Made by a program: the position numbers and the translations under genes
The notes under the pieces: generated by a model
What the model was told of the DNA's origin: nothing
What the model saw: the letters and a program-made list of their open reading frames with translations, nothing else
The model's database searches: none
DNA from: Oscillospiraceae bacterium
GTDB lineage: Bacteria > Bacillota > Clostridia > Oscillospirales > Ruminococcaceae
Assembly (NCBI GenBank): GCA_017513135.1
Contig: JAFWDH010000002.1
Location: forward strand, 62,001-126,000
Direction: 5' to 3'
Length of the DNA: 64,000 bases
Shown here: piece after piece, positions 50,703 to 59,774 of the stretch
Numbering within the stretch: the first letter of the stretch is position 1
Layout: each line of letters begins with the position of its first letter

Positions 50703-52733
50703 TCAGTTCTTACAGATCGCTCTGAATGTAGGTGAGTCCATCAGATCCTTTTTCGTATCTGTCGGGACAGTCACTATTATCTCCTTATTCCCGTCAACCT
50801 GCTCCCTTTTGGCAAGCCCCAGTTCGGCAAACACTCTCAGGAGGGCAAGTATTTTCCCCAGAGGCATGTCTTTTATCTTTCCGCTGAGTCCCGCTCCGCA
50901 TGAGACAAGAACCTCTCTTCTTGCCATGCATCTGTAAACTTCCGCTGCGTCGTTTCTGTCCGACCTGAGCAGAGAGTTCTCGCTGCAGTGACCTGACATG
51001 TTGAGCCTTCTGAGTTCCTCGAACGAATCGATGTCTTCCTTCGTAAGGGAAGCTCTCCTGATGTCTATCACCTTGACAGACACCATGGTCCTGATCTGCC
51101 CGTTATAGAGTGAGAGGCTGACCACCACATCGACCTTCTCCCCAATGTCAAACGGGACCTGACACGGCTTCGTGCCGAAAAGCGCTCCGTAGAACTGTTT
51201 CTCACCGGTCCTGAAACTGATCCGCGCATGTCTTTCTCCAAGAGGATATATCCCCTCCACCATGCAGTTTCTCACCACGAAATATGGCTGACAGTTGCAG
51301 TTACCGAACGGTTTCAGGATATCAAGTCCTCTGACTTCATCTTCATTCACTTCTCTGGAACATACTTCTGCATCTATCTTGATGGAAGCTATTCTGTAAT
51401 CCTCTGTATGCTCACGGCAGTACTGGCGTATCCTGTCCTTCAACTCAGGAATCTTTTCCGCTCTGATGGTAAATCCCGCCGCCATATCATGCCCGCCGAA
51501 TTTCTCCATCAGGTCGGAACAGCTTGAGAGCATATTGTAAAGTGAAAACCCTTCTATGCTCCTTCCCGAACCCTTGGCAGTCTCACCGTCAAGAGAGATG
51601 ACTATTGCCGGTTTGTCGTATTTGTCTACAAGTCTGGAACTGGCGATACCCATAACGCCCGGATGCAGTCCTTCCGCCGCTACAACAAAGACCGGATCTG
51701 AACTGTAGCTGATATCCTTCGAGATTATACTGTTGATCTTCTCAGTGGTCTCCTGTTCGACCTTCTGCCTCTGCCTGTTGAGCTCATCTATCTCGCCGGC
51801 TATACGCCTCGCCTCAGCCTCATCCTCAGTAAGAAGGAGTTCCAGCGCAAGATTCTCGTTTCCCATCCTTCCGGCAGCATTCAATCTGGGTGCCAGATTG
51901 AACGCTACGTTCATCTCGTTAACGGATTCTATGTCCACACCGGTAGTCTCGCACAGCGCTTCTATTCCGGGGCATCCGCAGTAGGGCATCTGCGCCAGTC
52001 CTTCCCTGACGAACAGCCTGTTATCACTGACCATCGGCATAATGTCGCTGATCGTTCCTATGGCCGCCAGGAACCCGTATGACTCCACCGCTTCTGTCAC
52101 CGATATGCCTTCCAGCGCCGCTGCAGTCTTCAGAGCAACACCGACACCTGCCAGGTCCCTGAATCCGGACTTATCGTCCTCCCTGTGCGGATTTATAACA
52201 GCAATCGCATCAGGGATCCTGTCCTGAACCATATGGTGGTCTGTGATAACGATGTCAATTCCTGTACTCCTGGCATATACCGCTTCATCAAAGGCCGAAA
52301 TACCATTATCCACCGTAACAATAAGCCCGACACCGTTCTCAGCAAGAGAGTCTATAGCTTCCGCAGACAGTCCGTATCCCGTTGTATCCCTGCTCGGCAA
52401 TGAACAGATAACATCCGCTCCGAGCCCTTTCAGGCACCTGTACATAAGCGTAGTAGCCGTGAGCCCGTCCACGTCATAATCCCCGAATATCGCTATTCTC
52501 TCGCCCCGATCAATCGCTTTGTGAATACGTTCCACAGCACGGTCCATGTCTTTCAGGAGGAAGGGATCGTCCGAGCTGAGTTCGCCCGCAAGAAAGCTTC
52601 TGATCTCTTCCGGATCAGAATACCCTCTTCCGGCGAGAACAAGTGCAGCCAGGTGTGTTACTCCAAGCTCTTTCTCGATCATCGCCGCTTTCTCGCGGTC
52701 AGGTTGACTGACAACCCATCTCTTGATATTCAT
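50703..52733 (-). CDS. recJ: Single-stranded-DNA-specific exonuclease RecJ
   Basis: A 676-residue DHH/DHHA1 exonuclease that degrades ssDNA 5' to 3' in recombination and repair. Metal motifs FGDYDVDGLTATTL, VTVDNGISA, VITDHHM and the DHHA1 segment KGSGRSIEGFSLYNML...GGHDMAAGFTI are present, with a C-terminal OB region. The ATG at 52733 has GGGAGGAAG upstream. It lies 25 bp before the rsh gene. Confidence 0.95.
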   Translation of the reverse strand: MNIKRWVVSQPDREKAAMIEKELGVTHLAALVLAGRGYSDPEEIRSFLAGELSSDDPFLLKDMDRAVERIHKAIDRGERIAIFGDYDVDGLTATTLMYRCLKGLGADVICSLPSRDTTGYGLSAEAIDSLAENGVGLIVTVDNGISAFDEAVYARSTGIDIVITDHHMVQDRIPDAIAVINPHREDDKSGFRDLAGVGVALKTAAALEGISVTEAVESYGFLAAIGTISDIMPMVSDNRLFVREGLAQMPYCGCPGIEALCETTGVDIESVNEMNVAFNLAPRLNAAGRMGNENLALELLLTEDEAEARRIAGEIDELNRQRQKVEQETTEKINSIISKDISYSSDPVFVVAAEGLHPGVMGIASSRLVDKYDKPAIVISLDGETAKGSGRSIEGFSLYNMLSSCSDLMEKFGGHDMAAGFTIRAEKIPELKDRIRQYCREHTEDYRIASIKIDAEVCSREVNEDEVRGLDILKPFGNCNCQPYFVVRNCMVEGIYPLGERHARISFRTGEKQFYGALFGTKPCQVPFDIGEKVDVVVSLSLYNGQIRTMVSVKVIDIRRASLTKEDIDSFEELRRLNMSGHCSENSLLRSDRNDAAEVYRCMARREVLVSCGAGLSGKIKDMPLGKILALLRVFAELGLAKREQVDGNKEIIVTVPTDTKKDLMDSPTFRAICKN

Positions 52734-52770
52734 CGCAGCTTCCTCCCTGCGTTTTCTTCCGCTCTTTCTA

Positions 52771-54348
52771 TCAGCCGCGGAACGGGCAGTATTTCTCAAT
52801 GATTGCAGCCGCTGTCCTCAGTCCGTCTACAGCGGAGCTTACGATCCCTCCGGCATAGCCGGCTCCTTCTCCGCAGGGATACAATCCCTGTATCCCAACT
52901 GCCTGTCTGTTCTCATCCCTGTTGATCCTGACAGGTGCGGATGTCCTGGTCTCCACTCCCGTCAGAACAGCTTCAGAATCCGAGAAGCAGTCCATCTTGT
53001 CTGCGAACGCTCTTAAACCGCCTCTCAGGCACTCCGACAGTTCAGAACCCAGTATTTTTTCGAGGTCAAAAGGAACCACCCCTCTCGGGTAAGACGGTTC
53101 TATCCTTCCCTTGCGAAGTCCTTTTTTCCCATCCAGAAACGAGCCGACGTCGCTTGCCGGGGCAGAATATCCTCCGCCCGCGGCGGCATAAGCTGCTCTC
53201 TCCAGATTTCTCTGGAAATCCATCGCCCTGACGGGACTTGACCCGAAGTCTTCGGGTCCCACAGAGACACATACGGCACTGTTGGCGTTTTTCCCGTCGC
53301 GGAGATACCTGCTCATTCCGTTCGTCACAATAGCCCCGCTTTCGGACGCTGCAGCCACAACAGTCCCCCCTGGGCACATGCAGAAAGTATATACACCTCT
53401 GCCTCCGACATGTGCGGAAAGATTATATTCACCCTTTGGAAGTCTCGGGTCTCCGGCAAACCTGCCGTAAAGCGATCGGTCCACATCCTCCTGCAGATGT
53501 TCGATCCTGAATCCGACCGAGAACGGTTTCGCCGTTATCAGCGCTCCGTGCGACATCAGCATGGAATAAGTATCTCTTGCGCTGTGTCCGCATGCCAGGA
53601 CTACTGTCTCGACCGGAATGTCGTTCCCAGCGCATCTGACCCGTGTGATCCTCCCGTCTTCTACGGTTATATCCTCCACGCGGCTGAGAAATCTCACTTC
53701 TCCGCCGTTTTCTATTATTTTTTCCCTGATCCTCTTTATGATCCCTCTGAGATTATCCGTTCCTATGTGCGGCTTTGCCTTTGTAAGAATGTCATCCGGA
53801 GCGCCGAAGAAACAGAATGTGTTCAGAACGTAATCACAAAGCCCGTCATTAATCCTTGTAGTGAGCTTCCCGTCCGAGAACGTACCGGCTCCTCCTTCAC
53901 CGAACTGTATGTTAGTGTCTGTATCCAGATCCCCGCTGAGGAAAAACGAATCCACCTTTGCGGTCCTTGTATCCACATCCGCCCCTCGCTCCAGGAGGAT
54001 AGGCATATAGCCGTATTCAGACAGAAGATAAGCGGCAAACAGACCGGCAGGACCGGCCCCAACTACTACCGGCCGGTAGTTCATTCTCTCCGTGCCGTGA
54101 TGGGGTCTCAGCTGCTGCATCTCGGAATACTGCATCTCCTTTGCGGATGAAGCGATCCTCTTTTCCGCCTCAGCATCCCCGAGTGAAGCAGTCACGGAGC
54201 ACACCATAGTTGCCTGACCGCGGCGCATATCGTAAGACACCCGTCTTAATGTATAGTCTCCAGGATGACCTACCCTTTTAAACGCTTCTCTTTCCGCGTC
54301 TTCTTTGGTACTGCCGAGAGGAAGCCTGATTCCGGACACGATGATCAT
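52771..54348 (-). CDS. FAD-dependent dehydrogenase of the COG2509 type
   Basis: A 525-residue flavoprotein. An N-terminal domain of about 90 residues precedes the dinucleotide motif VVVGAGPAGLFAAYLLSEYGYMPILLERG, then TFSDGKLTTRIND, VVLACGHSARDTY and the C-terminal GVETRTSAPVRI...GLYPCGEGAGYAGGIVSSAVDGL. These are hallmarks of a widespread uncharacterised group in Firmicutes. It overlaps cdaR by four bases. The reaction is not known. Confidence 0.92.
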   Translation of the reverse strand: MIIVSGIRLPLGSTKEDAEREAFKRVGHPGDYTLRRVSYDMRRGQATMVCSVTASLGDAEAEKRIASSAKEMQYSEMQQLRPHHGTERMNYRPVVVGAGPAGLFAAYLLSEYGYMPILLERGADVDTRTAKVDSFFLSGDLDTDTNIQFGEGGAGTFSDGKLTTRINDGLCDYVLNTFCFFGAPDDILTKAKPHIGTDNLRGIIKRIREKIIENGGEVRFLSRVEDITVEDGRITRVRCAGNDIPVETVVLACGHSARDTYSMLMSHGALITAKPFSVGFRIEHLQEDVDRSLYGRFAGDPRLPKGEYNLSAHVGGRGVYTFCMCPGGTVVAAASESGAIVTNGMSRYLRDGKNANSAVCVSVGPEDFGSSPVRAMDFQRNLERAAYAAAGGGYSAPASDVGSFLDGKKGLRKGRIEPSYPRGVVPFDLEKILGSELSECLRGGLRAFADKMDCFSDSEAVLTGVETRTSAPVRINRDENRQAVGIQGLYPCGEGAGYAGGIVSSAVDGLRTAAAIIEKYCPFRG

Positions 54349-55619
54349 TTTCTCGTGACCTCGACGTTTACGGTGTACGTTCCCAATACCCAGACAGAGC
54401 TGCTGGAGGGAATAATGATATCCACCGGGACGGACTGCGTGCCGTTTTCCGCTTTGAGCAGAGACGCATCCACTACAGCGACCAGTGCCCCTGCCCCGAG
54501 TCCGCTGACGGTTTCAGCCTCACCTATGACATTTACTCCGCTGATCCTGTCAGTGAGAATACTGACTTCATATCCTTCCGGTATGTTGGAAGCTCTAATG
54601 TCATTTACAGTCATCTTCCTGGAGTCCAGTCCTTCCGGATCAAATTTGACGGATATGGAATCTGCCCCGTCAAGATTCACGTAACCTGAAGGCAATGTGA
54701 CTTCAAACTGATATGTTGCGCCGAGATCAAGTGTCGCTATGTCGACATACCCGGCTGTCCTGACCGTTTCAGGAGCTGCAGAACCTCCCGCGTAAGCGAC
54801 ACTGATCTTCGAGGGAGAGAGGGAGTATTTCAGTATCGTCGTGTCAAATCCAGCAGGCACGTTAGTGAATTCTATATCAAAACTCAGTTCGCTTTCTCTG
54901 TATACGGGCACCAGCACCTCGGCAGTCGCCGTATCCATTCTGAGAAGGTCCGTCGATATCTCGTTGTCCTCCGCATCATAAAGATGTATCGTTCCGGCAA
55001 CGGTCGATGAGGAGGAGAGGTCGCCCATGAGCGTACCTTCCGCAGTGACCTTTCTGATCCTGTCCACTGTCTCCCGGCTCCCTACTATCGTGACATATGC
55101 CGGAGATGCCACCATCGGCTGAACGACATATCCGTCAGCGAGCGTGAACCCGCTCACCGATGGGGTGATCTGGAACCGTTTCGTTACGGATTCATCAAAC
55201 GTCAGAACGAGCCTTGAAGGATCCACAGACTTGATCTCAAAGTTGAGGAGCTGATTGTTCTTGGTGGCATTCAGGGTAATGTTATATGTGCCGGCTTCCG
55301 TGACCTTGGAGAAATCCGGCGTTACAGTAATGCTGTCGGAAGTGAGGCTGCCGATGATGCTCCTGTCTCCGGAGACCGTGACGCTGGCTCTATATTCTGT
55401 TTCTCCGCTGTCGATCAGATCAAGCCCCAGCGACTGGTAACTCGCCCCCGTCGACGGGATCTCCACTATGATATTGTCTATCGTTCTTGTGCTGATGCTG
55501 TTGACCGAGAGAGCCACGAAGGCCCAGATCACTATCGCAAGCACCAGCGACAGGATCATCAGCTTCGGTTTGTTTGTCAGCCAGTCTGAGAACAGATCCT
55601 TGAACCAGTCTTTTTTCAC
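54345..55619 (-). CDS. cdaR: CdaR, YbbR-repeat regulator of CdaA
   Basis: A 424-residue protein with one N-terminal membrane helix (about 18-40) and an extracellular region of YbbR-like repeats (for example VRKVTAEGTLMGDLSSSSTVAG and VNVIGEAETVSGLGAGALVAVVDASL). CdaR binds CdaA and tunes c-di-AMP synthesis, known from Bacillus and Listeria. It overlaps cdaA by four bases. The usual third gene glmM is absent. Confidence 0.94.
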   Translation of the reverse strand: MKKDWFKDLFSDWLTNKPKLMILSLVLAIVIWAFVALSVNSISTRTIDNIIVEIPSTGASYQSLGLDLIDSGETEYRASVTVSGDRSIIGSLTSDSITVTPDFSKVTEAGTYNITLNATKNNQLLNFEIKSVDPSRLVLTFDESVTKRFQITPSVSGFTLADGYVVQPMVASPAYVTIVGSRETVDRIRKVTAEGTLMGDLSSSSTVAGTIHLYDAEDNEISTDLLRMDTATAEVLVPVYRESELSFDIEFTNVPAGFDTTILKYSLSPSKISVAYAGGSAAPETVRTAGYVDIATLDLGATYQFEVTLPSGYVNLDGADSISVKFDPEGLDSRKMTVNDIRASNIPEGYEVSILTDRISGVNVIGEAETVSGLGAGALVAVVDASLLKAENGTQSVPVDIIIPSSSSVWVLGTYTVNVEVTRK

Positions 55620-56479
55620 TTTATAAACCTCTTGATACTAAACTTCTGATTATCGTCTTCTTCCTTTTCCTTAGGCATCAGTTCCCTGGTCAGGATCCTC
55701 AGCGCGCCGGCTTTATCCAGGTTTCTGATAATGACTCCGTTCTGGGCGATAGAGATGAATCCGTTCTCCTCAGACACGATCAGCGCCAGAGCGTCGGTCA
55801 CCTCAGTGATCCCGATACCTGCGCGATGTCTCGTACCCATTTCCTTGCTTATCTCGGTATTGTGTGATACCGGCAGAAGACATCCGGCGGCAGTAACTCT
55901 GTCGCCCCTTATCACCACGGCTCCGTCATGAAGAGGAGCCCCTTTGTAGAAAATGTTGCCGATCAGTTCCTCGGATATCTCGGCATCTATGACCGTACCG
56001 GTCGCGATGATCTCAGTCAGAGGAGTCTCTTTTTCAAAGACTATGAGCGCTCCGGTCATTGAGCGGGACATGCCTGCTGCAGCCGAACAGATCATCTCAT
56101 ACGCTGAAAGCCTTCTGTTTGCGCTTTCCTCGTCAAGCTTGATAGTAAAAAGAGATCTTCCGAACCTTGCGCGCCCGACCCGTTCCAGCATATTTCTGAG
56201 TTCCGGCTGAAATATCACTACCAGGACAACAAGTCCGTATCTGAACAGATAGTCGATCAGGAATTTGATGGTCTTGAGTTGAAGAAAGTTAGTCGCTGCG
56301 TAAGCCGCAGCGAGCACGATAAGGCCTTTGACCAGCGTTGCTGTTCTGGTATGCGCGAGCATTCCGAACAGGATATAAATAAGATATGCGACCAGTATGA
56401 TGTCCAGTGCGTCACGCCATGTGAACGTGTTAGCGGTCGCTATGAGTATCTCCTGTACGGATCTGAAGAAATTAAGCAT
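55616..56479 (-). CDS. cdaA: Diadenylate cyclase CdaA
   Basis: A 287-residue membrane cyclase that makes c-di-AMP from two ATP. Three membrane helices (residues 1-90) precede the DAC domain with PLHDGAVVIRGD and GTRHRAGIGITEVTDALALIVSEENG, the two catalytic motifs. c-di-AMP controls K uptake and osmotic balance. It lies 22 bp after ispDF and overlaps cdaR. Confidence 0.96.
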   Translation of the reverse strand: MLNFFRSVQEILIATANTFTWRDALDIILVAYLIYILFGMLAHTRTATLVKGLIVLAAAYAATNFLQLKTIKFLIDYLFRYGLVVLVVIFQPELRNMLERVGRARFGRSLFTIKLDEESANRRLSAYEMICSAAAGMSRSMTGALIVFEKETPLTEIIATGTVIDAEISEELIGNIFYKGAPLHDGAVVIRGDRVTAAGCLLPVSHNTEISKEMGTRHRAGIGITEVTDALALIVSEENGFISIAQNGVIIRNLDKAGALRILTRELMPKEKEEDDNQKFSIKRFIK

Positions 56480-56501
56480 GTTTCGCTCTCTTTACTAAAA
56501 G

Positions 56502-57635
56502 TTATTTTCTGGCAAGAAGTACCACCGCATGCGCTGCGATCCCCTCACCCGCTCCGGTAAATCCCAGTCCTTCTTCAGTCGTTGCCTTGATGTTGACTGA
56601 ACCTTGAGGGCATCCCATTGCGGCGGCTGTATTCGATATCATCTGCGGTATGTGCGGTGACAGCTTCGGTCTCTGACATAGTACGGTCGCATCGACAGAT
56701 ACGGGTCTGAATCCTTCTTCTCCGGCCAACCTGCAGCACTCTTCCAACAGTTTCAGGCTGTCCGCTCCCTCAAACCTGGGATCGGTGTCCGGAAAGTGGT
56801 AGCCAATGTCTCTCAGGGCAGCAGCTCCGAGCACAGCGTCACAAATGGCATGCAGGAGCACATCCGCGTCGGAATGCCCGAGGAGGCCCTTTTCCCATGG
56901 GATATATACTCCTCCGAGTATCAGTTTTCTTCCCTCTGTAAGTCTGTGGACATCGTAACCGTGTCCTATCCTGATATCACTGTCTCCGACCTGCATTCTT
57001 GCTCTCGCTATATCTTCAGGAGTAGTGATCTTGAAATTACTCCTGTCGTTCTCCACAAGTTTTACTTTATACCCTTTTCTCTCAAACAGCTGGCAGTCAT
57101 CGAAACTGTTTTCCGCATCCAGGATGAATTCCCGGTAAAGATCAGCGCGGAACATCTGCGGCGTCGCGACCGCGAACAGTCTGCTCCTGTCAGGAGTATC
57201 TACGGAGAACCCGTCCTCGGTCATCTTTATCGTGTCCGTGACCGGAAGCGCAGGTGCTGCTGCTCCGTACGCCCTGACCGCTTCCGCCGTTCTTGCTATC
57301 AGATCTTCTGTTACGAACGGACGGGCGGCGTCATGAATGGCAAAGAACTCTGTTTCCTCAGGAGAAGCGTCCACGCCTGCTTTTGCAGACAGACACCGTG
57401 TAGGACCTCCGGGAACGACAGCGTACAGTTTCGGATACCTGTCCTTCCAGGACATTATCTTCTCCGTGAGGTCTTCTCTCGCTACAGCTACCACAGCGCT
57501 TATCTCGGGGCTCTCACAGAAAGCCCGGATCGAGCGCTCAAACACGCTAATTCCTCCGATCCTGAGCATCAGCTTGTCTGTTCCTCTCATCCTTGAGGAG
57601 GATCCTCCCCCCACGATCACCGCGGTAATGCCCAT
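56502..57635 (-). CDS. ispDF: Bifunctional IspD/IspF (non-mevalonate isoprenoid pathway)
   Basis: A 377-residue fusion. Residues 1-215 are the MEP cytidylyltransferase ([32 protein letters not shown]). Residues 218-377 are the cyclodiphosphate synthase ([41 protein letters not shown]). The two steps flank IspE, which is not in the window. Most Firmicutes have separate ispD and ispF genes, so the fusion is a useful marker. It heads the nine-gene operon and has GGGAAGGGG upstream. Confidence 0.96.
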   Translation of the reverse strand: MGITAVIVGGGSSSRMRGTDKLMLRIGGISVFERSIRAFCESPEISAVVAVAREDLTEKIMSWKDRYPKLYAVVPGGPTRCLSAKAGVDASPEETEFFAIHDAARPFVTEDLIARTAEAVRAYGAAAPALPVTDTIKMTEDGFSVDTPDRSRLFAVATPQMFRADLYREFILDAENSFDDCQLFERKGYKVKLVENDRSNFKITTPEDIARARMQVGDSDIRIGHGYDVHRLTEGRKLILGGVYIPWEKGLLGHSDADVLLHAICDAVLGAAALRDIGYHFPDTDPRFEGADSLKLLEECCRLAGEEGFRPVSVDATVLCQRPKLSPHIPQMISNTAAAMGCPQGSVNIKATTEEGLGFTGAGEGIAAHAVVLLARK

Positions 57636-57684
57636 ATCGAGCCCCTTCCCAAAAATGAATATAGTATCCGTATTCTAACTAAAT

Positions 57685-57713
57685 ATTATAGTTAAAGAAG
57701 GTTTCTTTTTCAA
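57685..57713 (-). promoter_or_regulatory. Promoter of the ispDF-cdaA...hemZ operon
   Basis: On the minus strand TTGAAA (57713-57708), 17-bp spacer, TATAAT (57690-57685). It is back-to-back with the aldo/keto reductase promoter. Confidence 0.8.
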
Positions 57714-57754
57714 ACGACGTGCAGCCGTTCGCCGTTCCGAATGTCGTTATTGCG

Positions 57755-57784
57755 TTGACTATTTGCGATAAAAATAGGTAACAT
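57755..57784 (+). promoter_or_regulatory. Promoter of the aldo/keto reductase gene
   Basis: TTGACT at 57755-57760, 18-bp spacer, TAACAT at 57779-57784. Confidence 0.55.
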
Positions 57785-57823
57785 AAAATCAGAAAGCGCC
57801 CTTCATATGTAAAGGAGAACAAA

Positions 57824-58945
57824 ATGAGCAAAGCACCGGAAATGAAAGATACAAGGAAACTTGGTTTCGGACTTATGAGGCTTCCCAAGAAAGGTTTCGG
57901 GATAGATGTAAAGCAGACATCAGAGATGGTCGATCTGTTCATGGACGCCGGTTTCACTTATTTTGACACTGCGTATGTATACACAGGTTCAGAGGAGGCA
58001 GCCAAGAAAGCCTTGATAGACCGCTATCCCCGCGAGAGCTTCACTCTTGCCACGAAGCTTCACGCGCCGTCGGCAAGATCAGAGGAAGCCGCCAGGAAGC
58101 AGTTCTACACCAGTCTTGAAAGGACAGGCGCGCAGTATTTCGACTACTATCTGCTTCACTCAATAATGGGAAATAATTACAGGACTTATGAGAAGTACCA
58201 TCTTTGGGATTTCGTCAATGAGCTTAAGGCCAAAGGCCTTATACGCCATATCGGCTTCTCGTTCCATGACAGCCCTGAACTTCTGGACAGAGTCCTGAAC
58301 GAGCACCCTGAAGTAGAATTCGTTCAGCTTCAGATCAACTATGCAGACTGGGAGAATCCCTCTGTCACCTCGAGAGCGAACTACGAGACCGCAAGGAAAC
58401 ACGGCAAGTTCATCACGATCATGGAACCGGTCAAAGGCGGCAGTCTCGCAGACCCGCCCAAAGACATCAAGAAACTGTTCTCGTCCCACTCGCCAGATAT
58501 GTCATATCCGTCCTGGGCGATCAGGTTCGCCGCTTCACTTGACGGCATCCTCACAGTACTGTCAGGTATGTCCAATGTGGCACAGATGAAGGATAATCTT
58601 TCCTACATGAAAGACTTCCGTCCTCTGGACCCGGAAGAACAGGAGATCATCCGCGAGGCACAACGAATACTCGGGCGTTCCAAGACCATTCCATGCACCG
58701 CATGCAGTTACTGCACGAAAGGCTGCCCGATGCAGATCCCGATCCCCGATATCTTCCGCGCAATGAACAAGCGTCTCGGCAACGGGCAGCTTGAAGAGTC
58801 AGTCAGGGATTATGCAGAGATCGTCTCGAAAGGCTCATCCGCAGCAGACTGTATCGCGTGCGGGCAGTGTGAAGGGGTTTGTCCGCAGCATCTTAAGATC
58901 ATAGATCTGCTTAAGAACTGTTCCGAAACGCTTTCCCGGAATTGA
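57824..58945 (+). CDS. Aldo/keto reductase with C-terminal 4Fe-4S domain
   Basis: A 373-residue oxidoreductase. The AKR barrel (FGLMRLPKKG, FTYFDTAYVYTGSEEAAKKALIDRYPRE, LATKLH, YFDYYLLHSI) carries the Asp/Tyr/Lys/His set, and the C-terminal part has CTACSYCTKGCPMQIPI and CIACGQCEGVCPQ ferredoxin-like clusters. This AKR plus Fe-S layout is common in anaerobic Clostridia, with unknown substrates. AAAGGAG precedes the ATG. Monocistronic. Confidence 0.94.
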   Translation: MSKAPEMKDTRKLGFGLMRLPKKGFGIDVKQTSEMVDLFMDAGFTYFDTAYVYTGSEEAAKKALIDRYPRESFTLATKLHAPSARSEEAARKQFYTSLERTGAQYFDYYLLHSIMGNNYRTYEKYHLWDFVNELKAKGLIRHIGFSFHDSPELLDRVLNEHPEVEFVQLQINYADWENPSVTSRANYETARKHGKFITIMEPVKGGSLADPPKDIKKLFSSHSPDMSYPSWAIRFAASLDGILTVLSGMSNVAQMKDNLSYMKDFRPLDPEEQEIIREAQRILGRSKTIPCTACSYCTKGCPMQIPIPDIFRAMNKRLGNGQLEESVRDYAEIVSKGSSAADCIACGQCEGVCPQHLKIIDLLKNCSETLSRN

Positions 58946-58962
58946 CACGAACAGAAAAGATT

Positions 58963-58985
58963 AGGCCGCCACTGGCGGCCTTTTT
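58963..58985 (+). terminator. Terminator after the aldo/keto reductase gene
   Basis: AGGCCGCC (58963-58970), loop ACT, GGCGGCCT (58974-58981), then TTTT. Confidence 0.85.
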
Positions 58986-58998
58986 CTGTGTTTCAAAT

Positions 58999-59025
58999 AA
59001 AATTTATCGTTATACGATAAATTTT
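58999..59025. promoter_or_regulatory. 27-bp inverted repeat, probable operator of the DUF2975-XRE operon
   Basis: Two perfect 12-bp arms (AAAATTTATCGT and its complement) flank a central TAT. It ends three bases before the -35 element. The operon encodes a small XRE regulator, the natural candidate to bind it. Confidence 0.75.
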
Positions 59026-59027
59026 TC

Positions 59028-59056
59028 TTGACATACATCAATTACTGCAGTATCCT
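59028..59056 (+). promoter_or_regulatory. Promoter of the DUF2975-XRE operon
   Basis: TTGACA at 59028-59033, 17-bp spacer, TATCCT at 59051-59056. Confidence 0.75.
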
Positions 59057-59085
59057 GTGACGCAGAAGTCACAGGAGGTCTGATA

Positions 59086-59535
59086 ATGGATTGGAATAAT
59101 GACAAAAGCGTCCGGCTCACAGCAGTCTTTACCGTTCTGTTTGCGCTCATACTGCTTTCTGCCGATATACTGGGATTCATCTGGATGCCGTGGTATGTAT
59201 CGGTATCCGCGATCGAAGAAAAACATCTTTCTTTTCTGGCGCTGACGATATATTCAGCAAGCATTTTTGCCTGGATATGCCTTTATGCTATGTTCAGACT
59301 GCTGAGAGAGATCGGAGCAGGACAGGTCTTCACAGAAAGAAACACGCTGATGCTCAGGATCATCAGCTGGTGCTGTGCAGGTGCATGCCTGGTGTTTCTG
59401 GCAAGCGTACTGTACTATCCGCCGTTTATGATCATCGCAGCCGCCGCAGCCTTCATGATGTTGATCGTCCGAGTAGTGAAAAACATTATACAGCAGGCGA
59501 TCGATATGAAGGCCGAACTTGACCTGACTGTCTGA
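59086..59535 (+). CDS. DUF2975-type membrane protein
   Basis: A 149-residue protein with four membrane helices. The FRLLREIGAGQVFTERNTLMLRIISWCC segment between helices 2 and 3 is characteristic of DUF2975. Such proteins are usually encoded just before a small YozG/XRE regulator, as here, and the pair may sense a membrane state or compound. CAGGAGG precedes the ATG. Confidence 0.87.
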   Translation: MDWNNDKSVRLTAVFTVLFALILLSADILGFIWMPWYVSVSAIEEKHLSFLALTIYSASIFAWICLYAMFRLLREIGAGQVFTERNTLMLRIISWCCAGACLVFLASVLYYPPFMIIAAAAAFMMLIVRVVKNIIQQAIDMKAELDLTV

Positions 59536-59546
59536 GGAGGCGGAAA

Positions 59547-59774
59547 TTGAAGATAATAGTCAATCTGGATGTGATGATGGCCAGAAGAAAGATATCCGCC
59601 GGGACGCTTGCCGAAAAGATCGGCATAACACCGGCCAACCTTTCAGTGCTAAAAACAGGCAAAGCGAAGGCGATCCGGTTTTCCACCCTGATGGCGCTTT
59701 GCCACGAACTCGGATGCCAGCCCGGAGATCTGCTGGAATTCAGCGAGGATGAGGAGGAAGCTAAACAGCAATGA
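59547..59774 (+). CDS. Small XRE-family regulator (YozG-like)
   Basis: A 75-residue Cro/C1-type protein, almost entirely a helix-turn-helix domain (MMARRKISAGTLAEKIGITPANLSVLKTGKAKAIRFSTLMALCHELGCQPGDLLEF). It has a TTG start with GAGGAGG upstream, which suggests low expression. It probably binds the 27-bp palindrome in front of the operon. The next gene overlaps its stop by four bases. Confidence 0.92.
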   Translation: MKIIVNLDVMMARRKISAGTLAEKIGITPANLSVLKTGKAKAIRFSTLMALCHELGCQPGDLLEFSEDEEEAKQQ

